Below, piece by piece: positions 33,101 to 44,130 of a stretch of DNA of 64,000 nt; position 1 is the first letter of the stretch; every line of letters begins with the position of its first letter. The stretch is from Ectocarpus siliculosus. Lineage: Eukaryota > Sar > Phaeophyceae > Ectocarpales > Ectocarpaceae. A program made the position numbers and the translations under genes. The DNA is taken from NCBI GenBank assembly GCA_000310025.1, contig FN648554.1:1-64000 (forward strand), in the 5' to 3' direction. The notes beneath the pieces were generated by a model. That model ran no database searches. It worked only from the letters and a program-made list of their open reading frames with translations, and was not told the origin of the DNA.

Positions 33101-33592
33101 AACGAAAGTAACAGACGTGCCGCGGGAAGAAGTTGTCAGAGTCTCTATTTGATCGTAGGGCTAAAGTTTCTCTAACGAGTTTCTGGCTAGAAGAAACGGC
33201 CCGACTCTCCGTTTCATACCATCTTTCAACCTTTCCAAATCCTTGATATGGTCTTCTCATCACGTTCTCATGAATTGTCATCGGAAGAGGGGAACGGGTC
33301 TTTACTTCGGGGACCTCCATCTCCTTGGCATGTGACATACCTTGGCGATTTTCTCAATGAGTGGCATTTTTGGGTTAGCTGGCCATCATGGTCATGATCA
33401 GGTTGTTCTGTTGCCACCCACCTCAGCTCCGTGATGAATAGCGTACATGTACCCGATGTTCTTGCGGCCGAGGTGATTCCATGGGAGCTGCTTTCCGATA
33501 CGATAGGGCAAAATGTCTTGATCGGCTGGTGTCAGGTACGTCACCCCGTTCACGTTGTACTCGGCAACTCCTGTCAAGCCAATGAATTGCAG
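30111..33592 (-). CDS. STELLO-like (DUF288) and GT31 glycosyltransferase fusion, 5' exons missing
   Basis: Probably a Golgi type II membrane enzyme for cell-wall or glycoprotein glycans. That role is inferred from the families. Five exons on the minus strand: 33592-33422, 33079-32657, 32234-32070, 31660-31460 and 31148-30111. All junctions are phase 0 with GT/AG introns of 342, 422, 409 and 311 bp, giving 665 codons. The joined motifs follow the DUF288 order: LPWNHLGRKNIGYMYAIHHG, then VIYDVDD across a junction, WPRGFPL, ANHDPDVDAIYRMT, PYNAQ joined to ATLHF, GRVSDTWRSYFTQ, RNYLADF, and DVALMQ joined to AWLEDL. The last exon continues into a GT31 domain (from about residue 376) with RRNAIRSTW and the metal-binding LRLDDDYFL (Asp 474-476). 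The N-terminus, where a membrane anchor is expected, was not found upstream. Plant STELLO proteins affect cellulose synthase. Two genes instead of one is unlikely because the DUF288 end and GT31 share an exon. Confidence 0.85.
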
Positions 33593-36500
33593 CTAGGTCA
33601 GACACACGGCTACTGGCCGACAGATCGATATAAGATTCTACCCCTCCGGTTCAGAACATATGCCCCACGTCATAGGATACGACGGTATGGCGGCCGCTTG
33701 CTCTTCGGGCGGTACGGGCACTGGGATCACACTACCGCCTTGGTGTATGGGAATATCGCTTTGAAAGTAAATTTGTGGGCCAGCGGATGGCATCGCCGTA
33801 CGAGAGTCACCACGCCATAACTAATCTTCGTCTGTCGATCTTGACCCTTGGAGAATCGTCTTCATCAGGCAGGCATGCCGATGTCAGGGGTGTTTACGTG
33901 TCCGTGTACATAAAACGGTAGCCAAGTTATGTGTTCGCTGTTGGCAACGTAAGACAACAGCAGCCGTACCCGATCTATGACAGTCATATTGCGTGAGCAT
34001 GGTAGGTCTGCAGTATCAGCAAGATCAGAAACGTTCTCGGGTAAACCCCAAGATAGCCGATTGACCATTCGGGGTCCCCAGTTTTTGTTTTCTTTCGAAT
34101 TGCTTGAATATTTCTTCGGTGTCTAGGAGACACGTTCGGGAGTGAGACACACCGAACGCCCGTCGTCTCGCCAGCCACATAAGCTACGTGGCACGGCGTT
34201 GACTCAAACCTGTGTCACTCCCCGCAAATAATACCAGCCGGGGGACTACGAATGCAAACATAGAAGTCCCGAAGCTGACCAAGCCCCAAATGATACAAAC
34301 CATTCTAAAACATCCCAACGAGAAACATAATAGAATACTCCCGAGCTTATCCCCCCACGTTCGAAAGAAAAGGGATGGGAGGGCGGGATTATTGCTGAAC
34401 TGCCGCCTAATGCGTCGCGCGGCCACTGCTTTCCTTCCCTCTCTTCGAGCGCTCTGCAGCTTCCGCTCGTTACTCGGCATGCTACACCACTTCGCGCTCT
34501 CTTCTCATAGGAAAACAGGGAAGGGGGTTGAATTTCTTCCCCTCGTGACCCAAATTTTCCGAACAGCTAAGGGTTGGTCTTGACGAAGAAATCGGATGTT
34601 GAAATCACATTCAGATTTGGTTAGAAGACCGGAAGATCCAAAGAAATCTGTTGTTGATTGGCTGAAATGTTATGGAACCCGTCGAATCTTTAGGACTTAA
34701 AACAGGACGACCCAAAACCAAATCGGGATTTGAAAAAAGGTGATATCATTTAATCGGATCCCGATTTGGGTGAACAGCGTCATTAGTTGCGGGACCACGG
34801 TCAACTCCCATGCACGGCGCGTGCCCACCCCCACCTACCCAAAGCCACACGAACTCCATCCACCGCCGAGCACAGAGGAAAGAGAGAGCAGTAAAAGCCA
34901 ACCCAAAGGTGGGGTGACACGTGACTGGTGCCGAAAAAAAACGTGTTGTGGATGTGTTGGTCTGTGGGGCAATCTTCCGTGGGTTGTCGACCTTCAAATC
35001 CACAGACGAATTGACGGCTTTCCGTCGGACGAGGCTCGATTCAAACTCTCACATGCATATGGACATCGTGTCAGTACCGCACAGAGGCCATGTACGCGTT
35101 TGGTGTGTGCTTGTCGGGAGCGATAGCTGCCCATGTGGTGTGGCCACGTCATAACAGTACGTCACAACAGTAATCTGGCAGTTGGCAAGCGGCGGACCTC
35201 TCGGGTTATTCGCGGTGGACTGCAGAGATTCGTTTTCATGTGGCAGATCTCCCGTTAAAACACACAGGCCATTTCTGTCCGGATTTGGGTAGATCCGACT
35301 CCTTCATTCTTAGACCGGATTTCTTCCTTAAGACCTACCCTAACGAAGTCACAATCCGAAACTGTTCCCCCAATAAGCACCATTTTGTTCTGTCTATTCG
35401 AGGAATATATTTTTCCTTTTATTGCTTCTAGTGATGGAGAGCTGGCTCGTGCACCACACCAGCCGTCCGTAACAACATCAATGACATATTGCATCTCATC
35501 GTGCCGGAGGTCACCAAGTTGGGTAACAGCACTCAGCAGTGTTGCACCTCGCGCACACCGGGTTGTATTGCCTCTGAGTGAGCACCTGCGGTAACCCTTC
35601 CAAAACGGCCCAGCAGTACGCGCTACTGGTGCAAGCTTATCACCAACAAAAGCTACACCACCAACGTAAAAAGAGGAAAAGTGACAGCAAACGTGTGTCG
35701 CGGTGCAACTGCTGTCGTTAGACAATCGACGTGGAACGGACGGTTGGCGGTGGAACTACGATCGTTTCGCGACAGGAAATGATGCGGCGCAACAGTTGAA
35801 GTGGTTATTCAACTTGCACCAGGAGGTGGCATCCGATCCTAAGCCCAACTTGTAGCGACATGTGCTGGTAGAGTGTGTGGGTCGTGTGGGAGATCGTACG
35901 TCTGCAGTATTACGTCAAACGGAGATGATAACCTAACCCTAAATTAGAAAACTTGTGTCTTTTTGGACGTGCCCCACTGCCGTATGGTCAATACGCGCGA
36001 CGGAAGCACGAGCTTTATGCTACACGGGCAGTGGTGCCAGCATGTGTGTATTTTCATTATTCAAAAAGCCGCATTGGATTATTTAAGGCGAACGTACACG
36101 ATCAAAAGTCAAGTTTGTGGGCAAACCCAAAGACACATGTACGCGCGCTATGTAAGTATGTCTGCTGTATACGAATAGTACAATCACGGCCGAGCTCCCT
36201 GAAACAATCAGTATTCCTACAATATGATTCCACACAGTACGCCTGTTTCGGGTGCAAGCGATTGGTCGACTAACCGCGTCGAAGATTCAAGAGCCAGCCC
36301 AAATGATTAGCGATTACGCTGGCCCCAATGTCTACCCAACTGCGGTTAGCGCGTGACCGCCACTTCATCTGGGGCCTGCCTTCCAAACTAGGCCTTCGGC
36401 GATACTTGGAATACCCGGCGTAACCTGTCATCGAACTCTCTGGTCTTGGAGTCACAACCGGCAGCAACCGACAACTCCATTATCGACGATAGTTGAGCTA

Positions 36501-37944
36501 CCGAGTGTCGGAGCAAACCTCACAAAAGCGTGATAAAGTTCCAATATTCGGCAAACCAACATCAACATATATATGTCCATTGCTCTTGTAAGTAGCCAGC
36601 ACTGCCGTCAAGGGCGAAAGTAGAGGGCGTGGTTGATGGATCGTGGGACGACGTGCGCGAGACAGGAAAAGCGAAAGAGAGCGACAGAGACACATAGAGA
36701 GAAAAAGCGAGAAAAAACGCACGTGGTGACGTTATCGAGGAATGCTTCCACGGTCTATTGAAAGGACAGAGTGTCTACACAGACTGTAGTGAACGTTGTG
36801 GAAGACTGATGAAATGCAGCGAGAGCACGGACGGCGGGGCCGGGGGAATGAGTGGACGGAAAAAGAGGGACGACATCGTCGAATGAAAATGCGAGGTCGA
36901 CAGACAGAGAGTAGATCAACGCGATGACGTTTCGAGGGAAACTGAAATTCCAAGACGAACGGATAGGAAAGATATGCTGGGCTCTCAGGATTCGCGACAG
37001 GCGCGGGGTTTTATTAAAAAACAACAATTTAGAGATTGTGTCATCCCCCGAGTAAAAGGAAAATGGATATCCAGGGCAAACGAAACAACAATGACTCAGC
37101 AGGGTACACCTCAGACTTTTCCTCTCCGAATTTTGTGAGGTATGCTGACAAAATATCATATTCTCTTCCATGTTCCATTTTCATCGCATGAGACTACTGA
37201 TGGACAATCATACGTACTACGTGTATGTAGATCTAGATACGTACGCACAAACAGATGGCGCTGCGGTCTGGAAGATCCAAAACGACACAAGACAAAGACG
37301 TACGACATAACCTAAACTCACAGTCGGTACTGGGCAACGCCAAGGCGCGTTCACATCCAGAAATATGCATGGAAAGGAGAGGAAGCACATATATATGCGA
37401 ACCTACTCATGGACACTCACGAGCTTGCATAACCCTGGTGCAGTAGTGTACACGAAAATAGATATCGCGACGTTCTGCACGATCCAAAGGGGCACCCGAC
37501 AAAGGAGTAAGACATAGCCCAAATACTTTTGAACACTGCCGCAGCGTGCAGCAACGTTCGTCGGCAGGAGGTGCTCCGCTCCGACTCAAGCATAAAAACA
37601 AACATGTCACGGCAGCGTAGTGCGTATTGCTGTGTCAATCGTCAAGTTTAGGTTCACTTGTGCCGGTAGAACATATTCCCATCTAGTCCCATTGCGAGGC
37701 GACCGCAATATGGCGACACCTATACGTGCATCTCTTGATCGGCAAAATCTTGTGACAGGTGCACGACACGCGCACCGTTGTTCACATCGCGTTGAAGTAT
37801 GCTTCGTCGTCGCAGAGGGCAACCCTTCCAGTCATGATCGTCGCGGTAGGCCAACGTTCTCGGCCGATGTCTTGTCCATACGGCTGTGCCCAAAGAAAAA
37901 GTGGGCAGGTTTGTTCTAGGCGTAGACACAGGCGTAGACAAACA
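33593..37944. other. Intergenic stretch without a supported gene
   Basis: This should hold the missing 5' exons and promoter of the minus-strand gene. A minus-strand open stretch at about 33812-33650 has no motif I recognise. 34085-34400 has LTR-like words shared with 14294 and 25112: TTTTCTTTCGAATTGC, and TTCGAAAGAAAAGGGATGGG followed by AGGGCGGGA. 36640-36720 is a purine-rich GAGA tract. 37913-37935 contains a GGCGTAGACACAGGCGTAGA doublet, the reverse complement of a doublet at about 14918. Otherwise nothing is seen. Confidence 0.45.
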
Positions 37945-38629
37945 AAAGCCAAGTTGTTGTCGAAAACGGAATAAACTGCAGTTTGTTGAAACCGCAAGAA
38001 GAGTTGAAAAGGATCATTGTTGGAAAACCGGAAACTGGTATACGTGGAAAAGATTTCGTGTGCCCCCCACGAAAAGTTTCTAGACATCACAGGAGCACAC
38101 ATGTGTACCGGTGTTGTAGGTCGTAGCGCTCGTGAGCGCGAGAGAGGACCATCGGAGTACGTTGGCACGCCGAAGGGTTGAGGCACTGGCCGACATAGAA
38201 CAGGTCGCCAAGAAAGTAGTGTCCACCTGACGGGACCGAGTGCCTTTTCTCTTCAGGCTGGCGGCTAGACCCCAGGCGGGAGGCACGTGGGCCCGACGAA
38301 AGAAGCATTCGCAGGCGGGAGAGGCTACTGTCAGGTGGGTGCAGAGCGCAGAGCGCACAGAAGCGAACACGACGCGCTGAGCGCGACACGATTCGCGTTG
38401 CCTCATGCAATTCCTCTCTTCCCCTCTCGGCGTTCGGTCTGAGGCGCGTGTGGCAGCAGCGGGGGTCGCTTTGGGCAGCCATCGCGGCTGCAGCACGGAA
38501 ACAGCCAACTGAAAAACGAAAGTGAAACAAAAACGGGACAAAAATACAAACGGGGTCGTGGGCGATTCTGCTGATGCATGATACCTCCCCCCATATCTCC
38601 CCTGCAATGCCATATCGTATGCAGGCGAA

Positions 38630-39200
38630 ATCATGTCGCTCGAACGGTGCCCTGTTACTGCGTTGGCGGCTGGCTTCGGTCGTTGCCGCCACCTCAGCAG
38701 GTAGTCGGATCCGGGGTGGATAATGCATACAAATGCAATGTTGAACAACAATATATTGTCGCTCGAACGGTGCCCTGCTGCTGAGCTCGGGGCTGTCTTC
38801 GGCCGTTTCCACGACCTCAGGCAGGTAGTCGGATCCGGGGTGGACATTGATTTCAAAATGCAATGATAAAACAATAATATATGGTCGCTCAAACGGTGCC
38901 CTGCTGCGGAGGTCGGGGCTGGATTCGACCGTTGCCGCCATCTCAGTAGATAATCGGATCCGGAGTGCCATATTTAACTAGAATAAATTGTCGCTCGAAC
39001 GGTGCCCTGTCGCTGAGTTTGGGGGTTAGCCTCGGCCATCGCTGCCAAAATTTGCAGTTAGTCGGATCCGGAGTGCAATAAAATATAACCGAAGAAACGT
39101 CGCTCTAACGGTGCCCTGTTACTGGGCTCGGGGGCTGTCTTCGGTCACCACCGCCTCCTCAGTAGGTAGTCGGATCCGGAGTGCCAATGCAAGTCGATCG
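38630..39200. repeat. Five-copy tandem repeat, period 108-124 bp
   Basis: TCGCTCGAACGGTGCCCTG or close variants start at about 38635, 38759, 38883, 38991 and 39101. Each is followed by a TTCGG-CG--GCC stretch and ends AGTCGGATCCGG. The array precedes the first gag-like ATG of the second recombinase element and may be part of its leader. Long minus-strand frames (38080-38971) are products of this array and are not supported as genes. Confidence 0.9.
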
Positions 39201-39276
39201 AACGCCGATCGTCGATGAAACCTGACGCCGTGCGTTGAAACTTTTCGTCGCCCGAAAATTTTCAACATGACCAGAT

Positions 39277-39987
39277 ATGCCGCCACGCGCGGCAGCAAAG
39301 GCGCGGGTCACCCGGTCCCGTATGAATGCGCACAGTGCGGAGGCAGCCGGTCCTACGAGGGCGCGATCGTCAGCACGGTTGTCGGCTAGGTCGGGGGTAG
39401 GGCGGGCGACTGCCCGTTATAGTCTTCGCGCGAACCGCCGGCGGCGGACGGCGACGCGGGGTGTGGCCACCGCCACTCGCTCTCAGTCGGAGGGGCCGTC
39501 ACCCATTACCGCTCTGCAGCAGCGGCTGCAACAACTCACCGAGAAGTTCGAGCAGAAGGAGGATAAGCACCAGGAGGTTGTCGATCAGATGCAAGCGCAG
39601 ATCGACGACCTTTCCATTAGCAATCTTGGTGGTGCTGCGGAGGAGTCTGCGGGGGAGGTCGAGCTGTTAGGGACTCAGGGGCCGCCACCGGATGCGGCTA
39701 CGCCGGCGACACCGCCTGCGGCCGTCCAAAAGATGTCTCTGAAAGAAGCTAAGTCCGAATGGAAGAACCTTCACACGCACATGGCCTGGCTGGTTCGTGC
39801 TCGGCGCCCCCTCATGAGCACTCTCACGGTCTCCCAGTGGCAAGCGTCTTACCCAGACGTCCACATCAGCCCGCAGATCGCGTCGACGCTCAACACGTCT
39901 ACACGATTCTGCCGCGCACAATATCAGAGGCATTTACATCGCTCCTCCGGTCAGCTTCGAGCACTACCCCCCGGTGCCCACGCCTAA
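39277..39987 (+). CDS. Gag-like frame of the second recombinase element
   Basis: 236 codons from ATG. There is an Arg/Ala-rich basic N-terminus (MPPRAAAKARVTRSRMNA), then a coiled coil at about residues 85-115 (LQQRLQQLTEKFEQKEDKHQ), a Pro/Ala linker and a globular C-terminal part with WKNLHTHMAWLVRARRP. Placed just after the tandem leader, it is probably the structural protein of the element. The family assignment rests on position. Part of a fossil. Confidence 0.5.
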   Translation: MPPRAAAKARVTRSRMNAHSAEAAGPTRARSSARLSARSGVGRATARYSLRANRRRRTATRGVATATRSQSEGPSPITALQQRLQQLTEKFEQKEDKHQEVVDQMQAQIDDLSISNLGGAAEESAGEVELLGTQGPPPDAATPATPPAAVQKMSLKEAKSEWKNLHTHMAWLVRARRPLMSTLTVSQWQASYPDVHISPQIASTLNTSTRFCRAQYQRHLHRSSGQLRALPPGAHA

Positions 39988-40432
39988 GTTCACCACCACG
40001 AGGAAGTTTATCGGGACTGGGGGGCCGGGAAATGACTCCTTTTTTTGGCCGGCCCCTCCGTCGGCCCCTCCGTCGGACGTCAGGTCGCCGACGAAGCGTA
40101 TGCGCAAAGAAGGGCCGGCGTCCAACGAGCAGGCATCCTGGACGAGTGCGGGGTACCCCCGCCGCGAGTCGCGTATCTCCTTCGCGCACGTCAAGGGAGG
40201 CTGTGAGAACCCCACCTGCCGATACCTACACGCCAAGGACCCCGTTTCGGAATGCACATCATGGGGCGCTCGCAGGGGCTTCACGGGGGATGCTCGAGGC
40301 AACCAGGGCCGGGCTAGCGGTGGCACCGGAAGCGGAGGCGGAAGCGGGGCAGGCGACGCGGTCGGGGGAAGCGGCTATAGGCCTAAGGCATCTTCCTTCT
40401 TCCGAAACGGAAAAAGCGGGAAAACCAAATAG
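39974..40432 (+). CDS. Cys/His-containing frame of the second recombinase element
   Basis: About 150 codons that overlap the end of the previous frame. It has one CCCH-like cluster, CENPTCRYLHAKDPVSEC, followed by a Gly/Ser-rich tail. DIRS/Ngaro gag-like proteins often end in such a zinc-binding segment, so this is likely the nucleocapsid part. Part of a fossil. Confidence 0.45.
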   Translation: MPTPKFTTTRKFIGTGGPGNDSFFWPAPPSAPPSDVRSPTKRMRKEGPASNEQASWTSAGYPRRESRISFAHVKGGCENPTCRYLHAKDPVSECTSWGARRGFTGDARGNQGRASGGTGSGGGSGAGDAVGGSGYRPKASSFFRNGKSGKTK

Positions 40433-40471
40433 AGGCGCGGGCCTTCCCGGACAGCGGGAGGGGCTACCTCA

Positions 40472-41560
40472 GTGGCAGGCGCCAGAACTCGGGCAGGCAG
40501 GACGGGACGTAGTCTCCGACATGTTGGCGTGCAGCTCGTCGGGCTATCAACTGCGCCGTCGTCTAGACGCACTTACGCATCGGGTTTCAAGCCTTGGTGC
40601 ACGTTTCGAGGGATGATAGGCAAACCGCGTTTTTTCCGAGCCAGCATCTCCAACGATCGCATGGTATGGGAGCTGATTGATTTTTCGGCATGGTGCTTTG
40701 AGGTAGGGAGCAACTCCGTAGTGCGATTTCAGGGAAGCTCGCAGCGGTGTAGTTTCACCACAGGGTGGACGCGTCTGTTGAGCTGGACATTTCGTCGCCG
40801 TTGCTAAAATATGCATTGCAGGGGATCGCAAGGAATCATGTAGCTCTAGGCACCCCACGTCGTGTCGTTTACCAATATCCTAGGGCATGCTGCTTGACGC
40901 GGAATGCAGGGTCCCGGGTTGCGGAGAAGGCGCACGGGTCATATGGCAGTGTCTTGTTCTCAGTTTCTTTTTGATGACTCCGTCTGACGAGATTTTCGCC
41001 AACGACGCTGGGGTACCACACGCAACGCAATGTCTCACCCGGGGGAACGTACAAATAGCTCTATTTCCAGGCAACGAGCAACTAGACTTCCGCAACTATC
41101 GCAAGGTTGATCGGCTAGAGTTGCGTTTTCGTGGCCACAAGGGTGATCAGGATGAGAAAGGGAACATTCGTGTGCGGACGCGGGATCACGTTAGGGGACC
41201 GCAGTCGGGGGTAAGAGCGAGTGGCGGGGCAGTCGCTCTTGTTGTGGAGTTGTTATCGTGTCATGTGACGTTGTCCGACTCCGCACCACTATCGTCTTTC
41301 CGCGAGAAGGGGGGGGCGGTGCAAGTGACAAAGTACAGTAGAGCACTGAGGGCGCTCCGAGACGTCGTCACAGAGTCCGGGCGAGACCCCCAACACTATG
41401 CGTTATATTCGCTACGTATCGGGGGCTCTACGGCGTTAGCAACAGGCCGGGACCTTTCTGAGCGGATGATTCAGAGAGAAGGAAAATTGTCGTCGGATTA
41501 ATACAAGCAGTATGCTCAGAACAATGTCGAGGACTCGCATAGGGTGTCGCGAAAACTAAC
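40472..41560 (+). CDS. Tyrosine recombinase remnant of the second element
   Basis: An N-terminal SAM-like core-binding part is recognisable (SSRRTYASGFKPW; WELIDFSAWC; SPLLKYALQGIARNH). The catalytic part follows (LRFRGHKGDQ; YALYSLRIGGSTALA as the His/Arg box; then a YKQYAQNN segment where the nucleophilic tyrosine is expected). The reading frame is broken in several places. The order and motifs fit DIRS/Ngaro-type or Crypton-type recombinases. The zinc-cluster frame upstream favours DIRS-like. Confidence 0.6.
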
Positions 41561-42187
41561 TTAAGACGGCCGGGGGAAGGTACGATATGGGGTACGAGGG
41601 GCTGACTGCGCGTGGGCAGTAGAATGACCGGCTGCATGAAGGCAGTAGTCTGGAGTAGACCTCGGCTTGGGAGTAGTTGAATGGTTGAGTGCCATTTGGG
41701 GACTTGGTCATTCCAGACCCTTGCGTGCAGGCCGTGTTTCCCTCGACTGGATTTAGCTGACTTGCGTTCGGAGAGAGAGAATGAGACAGTGTTTGAGGGA
41801 GAATCAGGAGCGTTGATCGTTTGTTTTCTCAGCGCCGGTTCCTACCCCTTCTCGCTTTCTATCCTGGTGATCTAGAAACCGATAATGATGAAGCAACGCG
41901 ACAGAAATCAACAAAAGCCAAGTTTGTTGTCGAAGACGTAATAAACTGCAGTTTGAAGAAACCCTAAGAGTTGAAAAACATCATTGTTGGAAAACTGGAG
42001 ACTGGTATACATGTATTAGATTCCGTGTGCCCCCCACCAAAACGTTCTAGACATCACAGGAGAGCACACGTGTACTGGTGTTGTAGGTCGTAGCGCTTGT
42101 GAGCGCGAGAGGGGACCGTCGGAGTACGTGGGCACGCCGAAGGATTAAGGCACTGGCCAACATAGAACAGGTGACCAAGAAAGTAGT

Positions 42188-42409
42188 GTATTTTTCCCGC
42201 CCACACATCCATTTTCGTTCAAAAGTGGGGGAACGGAAACGGGTACGAAGCCCTTATTTCCTTTGGTGAGGTTTCTAGAGTTGTTTTAAGGGAGTAGTTG
42301 AACGGTTGGTCTTTTGGGGAGAGAGAAAACCCACTACTACTCGGTTGATGGTCCTGTGTGCCAACAGCAGTGTTTCCGTGCTACCTACTAGTGTTGTCGC
42401 ATTTGGGCG
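42188..42409. other. Short spacer after the second recombinase element
   Basis: Contains the right-hand GGGAGTAGTTGAA-type repeat (about 42291-42320) and otherwise nothing recognisable. Confidence 0.4.
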
Positions 42410-43480
42410 ATTCACGCAGAAGAAATGGTACCACTTGTACCGGGACCACGGCGCCTAAATATCGCTTGGCGGCCGTGGCTGGTGGTCCTTTTTGTCAACA
42501 AGTGCTTCAGGGCTGTTGCCTTGGGGGCGATTCAAGCATAAATACAGAGAGTGTAAATGCCGGAACCATACACATCAAGAGTGTATGGCGGCCGGGGTCG
42601 GTAGGCTTGTCTTTCATAGCGCTACCTACCATGGTTGTTGCCTTGGGGGCGATTCACGCATGAATACAACGAGACCTAAGGCCGGACCCATACACATCAA
42701 CAGAGTTTAGCGGTCGGCTGTGGTTGTCACCAAGTGCTACCTACCAAAACTGTCGCCTTGGGCGATTCACGCAGAGAGAGTGTTACTGCCGGAACCTAAG
42801 TCGTCGGTGGTTTCGATTTTCAGAAAGTTCTACTGACTATAGCTGGCGTATATAATCACCTATTTCGCCCGTGATTCCATGACTCTAAACATCAATCGTG
42901 TTTCATGGTCGACGTCGATGGGCCCGAAGGACCCGATTTGACACCGCTGGCTGTTGTCAATGTACGAAGTTGCCCAGTCATCCCAATCATGTACACAGAC
43001 TTCTTTCAGCAAAAGTAGTTGTTCCACATCGGTCAGGAGAGAGAAAGGCAACTGCCGGGTTAATTCGGTCACCATGTTGGACGTGATTTCCCCGTACCCA
43101 AAGTCACCAATCGTGTGTGGTGGCAGTGGTTCAAGTGCCTCGTCAGCTCTGGCTGCCACAGCTGCTGCAATCGTACGAAGTCACGACGCCATTCGAATCA
43201 TCCACACTCCGGGTACGTACGGTAGTTTGCTCGGCATCTGAACACATCAATCGTGTTCACAGTGAGGGATTCACGCAGATTTGTATCTGCGGCAACCAAA
43301 CACTTGAATCGTGTTTCGCGGCCGTGGTGGGGGAGCTTGAATTTCGAACAGTGCTGCCTGGCAAGGTTGTCGCATGTAGTGATTTACGCAGATTTTGTTT
43401 ATCCCGGAACCAAACACACCAATCGTATTTGACGACTGTGGTAGGTGAGCTTGTTATTGGTTTGAACAGAGCCACCTAAC
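42410..43480. repeat. Diverged satellite relatives, minus orientation
   Basis: The landmarks of the 124-bp family are reverse-complemented here: GGGCGATTCACGCA, TGCCGGAACC, AACACATCAATCGTGTTT, GCGGCCGTGG and ACCAGG/CTACCTACCA-type ends. It is interrupted at 42840-43200 by non-satellite sequence that holds a minus-strand ORF. Orientation is opposite to the blocks at 1-3817 and 16370-19410. Confidence 0.75.
42892..43177 (-). CDS. Orphan ORF or exon, unknown family
   Basis: About 95 codons on the minus strand ending RVMESRAK-stop. The frame is open upstream without an ATG, so it would be a last exon. The composition is protein-like and unlike the satellite around it: PHTIGDFGYGEITSNMVTEL, FSLLTDVEQLLLLKEVC, HDWDDWATSYIDN, GPIDVDHETRL. 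I do not recognise it. It may be a host gene fragment caught between satellite blocks. Confidence 0.35.
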
Positions 43481-43544
43481 ACAATCCTAACTCCCAGACG
43501 AGCCTCGAGCCGTCGGCGAGGGCTATCGGTCGTTGGAGTTCACA

Positions 43545-44130
43545 TTCTATTGCCAAAGACCGAGCCTATCGACAGACCCCGTGTGCCATCCAGTACGAAT
43601 TGCAATGTCTATCGATTTGCATTTTGCAAAGTCGATTGAAAGGAGCAATGTGTGTCGATGGAATCGTGCGTATTTCAATAGAGCTTGTTGGAAACACCAA
43701 GTGCCGACGGGCGTCTTTGATAGGCATGATTGGCAACTACAGATTTCGAAGGCTTTCTTCCCGTACACATTGCTGGCAATAATAGAAGACGAAGACTTCG
43801 AACATGTTCTATGTAGTGTAAGTGGATATCCTTTCCGGCCTTGAGGATATTTTGCCGTAGGCAATGACTATCGATGTTGTGCTTCGAAACCTATCACTAT
43901 CGACATGTCTATCGATAGAGCGCCCAAGAATCTATTGCAGGAAACGATGGCTACCGATAACAATTTCATCGATATCCATTGCCTTAGACAATGGATATCG
44001 ATGAAACCTTTGAAAGTCTGTTGTGACGTACAACTGTTTTGGAAATAAATCTTCGCAAGTCTGTTGCGGTTGAAACTGGATGTGAACAGAACCTTTGAAC
44101 CAAAGACTATAGTCTTTGACAAGGGACGTC
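43545..44130. repeat. TATCGATA-rich spacer, inverted partner of 18130-18790
   Basis: It holds the same short words as the left copy in reverse orientation (GCCAAAGACCGAGCCTATCG at about 43550; repeated ATCGATATCCATTG and TATCGATAGA). It again lies between two blocks of diverged satellite. Confidence 0.7.

Larger units (their letters stand above)
37945..42187 (+). mobile_element. Second tyrosine-recombinase element (DIRS-like), broken
   Basis: Direct repeats of about 280 bp at 37945-38222 and 41911-42187 share CAAAAGCCAAGT, AAACTGCAGTTTG, TGCCCCCCAC, TCTAGACATCACAGGAG and GTCGTAGCGCT. They flank a tandem repeat, a gag-like frame, a Cys/His frame and a tyrosine-recombinase frame. A further short repeat, GGGAGTAGTTGAA-GGTT, lies before the right repeat (about 41669) and after it (about 42291), hinting at the same A-B-A-B layout as the first element. 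No reverse transcriptase segment is visible, so it is a deletion form or a different non-autonomous type. It carries several breaks. The repeats have drifted, so it is older than the first element. Confidence 0.65.

Noticed and set aside
38080-38971. Two overlapping minus-strand ORFs of 270 and 294 codons
   Set aside because: They overlap in different frames across a tandem repeat and a terminal repeat, with low-complexity composition and no domain.
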